Origin: Sinotaia quadrata
Lineage: Eukaryota; Mollusca; Gastropoda; Architaenioglossa; Viviparidae
NCBI GenBank assembly: GCA_028829895.1
Contig: CM054182.1
Location: 63,916,379-63,980,378, forward strand
DNA: 64,000 bases
Direction of reading: 5' to 3'
Part shown: piece after piece, positions 60,113-64,000 of the stretch
Position numbering within the stretch: the first letter of the stretch is position 1
Layout of the letters: each line of letters starts with the position of its first letter
Translations under genes and position numbers: made by a program
Notes under the pieces: model-generated
What the model saw: only the letters and a program-made list of their open reading frames with translations
Told to the model about the DNA's origin: nothing
The model's database searches: none

Positions 60113-60464
60113 ATCAGTTCCAAGATTGCAATTGTTCCTATCATTAATTTCTTTCGTAGAAAGTACCTATAGCGTATTGATATTTTCTTCCGGGCCAACA
60201 AGATTTACCATCCACTTACAAGAGGCCGCATTTGTCTTTTATGAGATCTGACACTTGACTATTGCGGTGTGTGGGTGTGCCGTAAATAAAGTGCTTGCGT
60301 ACTGCGTATAACAAATGTATTATATTGCTTTATGTTACCTGGTCGAAATCGCGATGTTTTCATTGACCAAGCTGTGTTAAGATTTAGTCATTTCCCAGAG
60401 TCTGGAACAGAAGGTATCCTTCTTAAACGCGTAAACCAAGACCTGAGAAAATAAATAAATCACT

Positions 60465-60597
60465 AGTGTTTCTATTACTAGTATTACTGCTAATGTTTCT
60501 ATTACAAGTATTACTATTTCTGCTTTTAACACTAGTATTACTACTACTGCTTCTAACACTAGTATTACTACTACTGCTTTTAGCACTATTATTAAAC
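60465..60597. repeat. About 27-bp repeat, five copies
   Basis: The unit contains ACTAGTATTACTACTACTGC then TTCTAAC. The hydrophobic frames on either strand come from the repeat. Confidence 0.88.
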
Positions 60598-60756
60598 TAC
60601 TTGTGGGGGAGTAAATTTGCCTACTGTACTCTACCAGATTATATTGGTGTGTGAACCCAACATAGTTGTCAAGTCTATCAGTAAACGTTTCTGTTTGAGA
60701 GCCAATACGGCAAAAATAGAGGCTTTAGTTTGAACTTGAGAATTCACGAAGATTAT

Positions 60757-60903
60757 TTTGAACATTCCTCGTCGAGTGTTGAGTAGATTCAAGAACATTC
60801 CTCGTCGAGTGTTGAGTAGATTCAAGAACATTCCTCGTCGAGTGTTGAGTAGATTCAAGAACATTCCTCGTCGAGTGTTGAGTAGATTCAAGAACATTCC
60901 TCC
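60757..60903. repeat. 33-bp minisatellite, about four and a half copies
   Basis: GAACATTCCTCGTCGAGTGT plus TGAGTAGATTCAA in perfect copies. Confidence 0.95.
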
Positions 60904-60924
60904 TGATCTCCTTTGTTATTCTAC

Positions 60925-61565
60925 GCATATACTCGTTAATTCCACGTCTCGTTTCTTATTAAACATACATACTCGTTAATTCCACATCTCGTTTCTTATT
61001 AAACATACATACTCGTTAATTCCACATCTCGTTTCTTATTAAACATACATACTCGTTAATTCCACATCTCGTTTCTTATTAAACATACATACTCGTTAAT
61101 TCCACATCTCGTTTCTTATTAAACATACATACTTGTTAATTCCATATCTCGGTTCTTATTAAAAATATATACTTGTTATTTTTATATCTCGTTTGTTATT
61201 AAATATATACACATGTTAATTCCATATCTCGTTTGATATTAAAATGATATACTTGTTAATTCACATCTCGTTTGTTATTACACATATATACTTATTAATT
61301 CAATATCTCGTTTGCTATTACAAATACACATGTAAACTTATTAATACCATATCTCGTTTATTATTAAACATATGTTATTTCCATATTTTCTTTGTTATTT
61401 TACGTATACACTCGTTAATTCAACATCTCGTTTGTTATTAAACATACATACTTGCTAATTCCATATCTCGTTTGTTATTAAACATATATATTTATTAATT
61501 CCATATATCGTTTATTATTAAACATATAGGCTTGTTCATTCGTTATCTCGTTCATTACTACATAT
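60925..61565. repeat. 40-bp minisatellite, about 15 copies
   Basis: The unit contains ACTCGTTAATTCCACATCTC then GTTTCTTATTAAACATACAT. Left copies are identical; right copies decay progressively. Confidence 0.94.
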
Positions 61566-62009
61566 TCACAGTGTTAAATTCGACATTTTCGTTCCTACAC
61601 ATACATTAAGTTAAAAAAAATCATCTTAAAAAATATGTTTAAAGTTCTTTCCACCATATTTCTTCTCCTCGTGGCTAAAAACTGCAGGTCAAATACTACC
61701 TTTTTTGTGGGGAGGCTGGGTGGGTGGGGGCAATAACTATGAATAGAGACAGTTATGTCACCTGCCCAATCGTTCCCTGGGTTCTTAAAAAAACTTGAGT
61801 AGTGTGACAATTACTAGCTTGTGCATGGCTTTAAATTGATTTTGCCTAAACCTTCTTCAAGGCGGTGAAAGAATTCTTGTGTTCCCCTTCCAAACTTGGT
61901 TACCTGTCAACACCTTGTTTAGAACTGACCACTCTTCACTGTCAGCATCCAGGATCTCGCTTATCTAGGGAGAATGGTCTGTCTCCTGATTTATGTTTGC
62001 CTTTCCCAT
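61566..62009. other. Stretch without a supported gene
   Basis: Nothing recognised. Confidence 0.35.
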
Positions 62010-62480
62010 CTCCGGTCTATTCTCTCTAACCTACTTGTCCTTTTCCTTATCCAGTCTATTTTCTCCTAACCCAATTCTCCTTTCCCCTCTCCGACCTATT
62101 CTCTCCTAACCCAATTCTTCTTTCTGCTCTCCGGCCTATTCTCTTCTAACCCAATTCTCCTTTTCCTTTTCTGGCCTATTCTCTCCTAACCCAGTTCTCC
62201 TTTTCTTTATCCAGACTATTCTATCCTAAACCATTCTCCTTTGCCCTACTTAGGCTATCTTTTGTCGAACCCAATCTGTCCTTTCCCCTTCCGAGACGCT
62301 TTTCTCCTACCTAATGATCTCCTTTCACCAAACCAAATTGATTTCCTCATAGCCTAGTCTATCCTTTGACATGCCAAGTCTATTCTTTCTCCCAACCTAG
62401 TCTATTCTTTGACATGCCAAGACTTCTTTCTCCCGACCTAGTCTATCGTTTGACATGCCAAGACGTCTTTCTCCCAACCA
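62010..62480. repeat. About 42-bp pyrimidine-rich minisatellites
   Basis: Units such as CTATTCTCTCCTAACCCAAT, then a second family CTAGTCTATTCTTTGACATG at 62350-62480. Confidence 0.88.
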
Positions 62481-62639
62481 AAGTGCCTTTCATCCTAAAT
62501 ATATATAGAGCTTTTTCCTAATTCAGACTTACCTTCCTCTTACCAACTGTCCCTTCTCCTAACTCAGCTTCTCACTGGTCCCACTCAGCACGCGCATTCT
62601 CTTTACTCAAGCTATAAGTTCTTGTACCGCAGGCCAGTC

Positions 62640-62762
62640 TCTCTCATAGTCCAGCTTATGCTCTCTCACAGTCCAGCCTCTTCTCTCTCACAGTCCAGCC
62701 TCTTCTCTCTCATAGTCCAGCCTCTTCTCTCTCATAGTCCAGCCTCTTCTCTCTCATAGCCC
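62640..62762. repeat. 22-bp minisatellite, about five copies
   Basis: CCAGCCTCTTCTCTCTCATA GT type units. Their pyrimidine-rich strand could serve as a splice tract for the exon candidate at 62765. Confidence 0.92.
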
Positions 62763-62764
62763 AG

Positions 62765-62887
62765 AGTCCCCCCCTACACGTAGACAATGGTCGATCGTCT
62801 CATGTCGCTGCCATCGCGGTTTCGTTGTACGAACTTGTCACGTCAGAGATGTCTTTAGCGAAATGAAGAACAAGGCCGACCTAGAAG
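62765..62887 (+). CDS. Candidate plus-strand exon near the right edge
   Basis: An acceptor CCCAG at 62764 follows a pyrimidine-rich minisatellite, and a good donor GAAG|GTATGC follows 62887. The open frame includes GFVVRTCHVRDVFSEMKNK then ADLE. It leaves one base for the next exon, which would lie beyond the window. An ATG at the MKNK position could instead start a short first exon. The gene is unrecognised. Confidence 0.25.
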
Positions 62888-62997
62888 GTATGCTTGTAAA
62901 ACCACTGCAACAAAATCGTCCATGAAAATGCAGTCTGTTTTTCATAATACAAAATGTAGCCTACTTCACATAATATATAAATGGCTTATAATATATA

Positions 62998-64000
62998 TGT
63001 TACGTTTCCAGTATTTATTTAAAGACCCTGCTTAGAATAATTAAAAGACTTTAAATATAATTAATTCTTCCTCTCATATTCTACGCAGACTGGTTGCTCA
63101 ATTTATTATCTGACTAATTAAAAGTGCGTCTTGTAGTTCAGACGACAAATTTACAGACTAATAAACTGCGAACTTTTAGCTAGATTTGAAAACAGTTAAA
63201 TCCCTCTAAATTAATATGCACTCGTCATCAATCTTTCTGCTCATCCGCCCCCATTCAAATCTAAGAATTAATCTAATTGGTCTATTGTGCATAGAAATCA
63301 ACTACTAAGAGGTATTAACAAAGAAAATAAGATTTAATAAAGTTTAACAAATTAACAATAAATCGAATGCAACGCGAATAGTCTTCACTCTGTCTTTACG
63401 CGCCTATGCCTGATTTTTGTCAATCTAAATTGCCAGAAAAGTGTTCCTTTGAGATCTGTACACTTGATTTTGCACTTAGCTCTATTCTTGTATCCTTGGT
63501 CTCAACACTCAGTCATGCCGGTTCGTTCCCTCAGTCCCCCTTTAACGACACACGTGGTGCATAAGGAATGATGTCCCTTTGTTAGTGGCTAGGAACTGGA
63601 ATTTTTGCAGCATGGCCCTCAGAATGGATTTCGACACGCTTACACCAATAAGCTAATGCAGGTGAGGCATGGGTGAACATGAACCATGAGCCGACCTGTG
63701 GATGCAACGGTTTGGATATAATTCTCAACCTAACAGCCCTACTTAGGCATGGCTCAATTAAATGCGCTGAACAAAGAGTTTCGACCTCGCGTCGCTTACA
63801 ATTAGATTTAGAAAAAATATAATCGTCTCACATGTATTCCATTTAACAGTCATGACGTATGAAGCAATAAAATAGATACAACGTTAAATTAATGTTCATA
63901 CAAGGGGTAATTCAAGCCGACAGAGCGCTTCACAATTTACAATTTAAATTACACGCAATAATTGAATTACATGAAGAATTCATATCGAGCGCAGCATTCT
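62998..64000 (+). mobile_element. Dispersed repeat copy 2, truncated by the window edge
   Basis: It starts TGTTACGTTTCCAG and follows copy 1 (57079 on) to the last base, with scattered substitutions and small indels. About 100 bp around 63640-63740 has no clear counterpart in copy 1. The far end is outside the window. Confidence 0.6.

Noticed and set aside
60605..60625. Third copy of the 46-kb dispersed repeat, from AGTAAATTTGCCTA
   Set aside because: The match stops after about 14 bases, consistent with chance in AT-rich DNA.

Overview
The window is AT-rich, intron-bearing nuclear DNA from an animal, most likely an invertebrate; a mollusc or other lophotrochozoan is my guess, based on repeat style and not on any diagnostic gene. 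It is gene-poor. By hand tally about a fifth of it is minisatellite arrays (units of about 17-100 bp), with many CA/GT, GA and CT microsatellites. No bacterial operons, rRNA, tRNA or CRISPR were seen.

The best-supported object is a complete 8,307-bp LTR retrotransposon at 23,938-32,244. It has two LTRs of 1,719 bp with no difference I could see, TG...CA ends, a 5-bp GCACA target duplication, a tRNA-Trp-like primer site, a polypurine tract, and one open gag-pol frame of 1,424 codons. Its domains are Ty3/gypsy-like (CCHC knuckle, GPY/F integrase tail, gypsy-type RT and RNase H), but the order is Gag-PR-IN-RT-RH. Integrase therefore lies before reverse transcriptase, as in Ty1/copia. This is the layout of the Gmr1-like group first described in deuterostomes. 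The copy looks young and possibly competent.

Host genes appear as exons. On the minus strand, gene A runs 59,358 to 52,618 in three phase-compatible exons. It encodes a two-helix membrane protein with a long Ser-rich tail, and exon 2 has an unresolved frame or donor problem. Also on the minus strand, exon 34,289-33,791 (gene B) encodes another two-helix membrane segment with a strong donor. A possible last exon lies at 14,123-13,918, which would place the retrotransposon inside gene B's intron. Weaker plus-strand exon candidates are at 43,970-44,101 and 62,765-62,887.

Region by region: 1-7.7 kb is mainly minisatellites; 7.7-13.5 kb is AT-rich sequence with scattered arrays and an E-box-rich array at 11.1 kb; 13.5-23 kb is more arrays and the possible gene B terminal exon; 23.9-32.2 kb is the retrotransposon; 32.8-34.6 kb is an array and the gene B exon; 36-45.4 kb is very array-dense; 46-48.8 kb holds an inverted pair of about 0.6-kb dispersed repeats, one inserted into a minisatellite; 52-59.4 kb is gene A, with a 1.6-kb dispersed repeat in its first visible intron; 59.7-62.8 kb is arrays; and the right edge is a second, truncated copy of that dispersed repeat.
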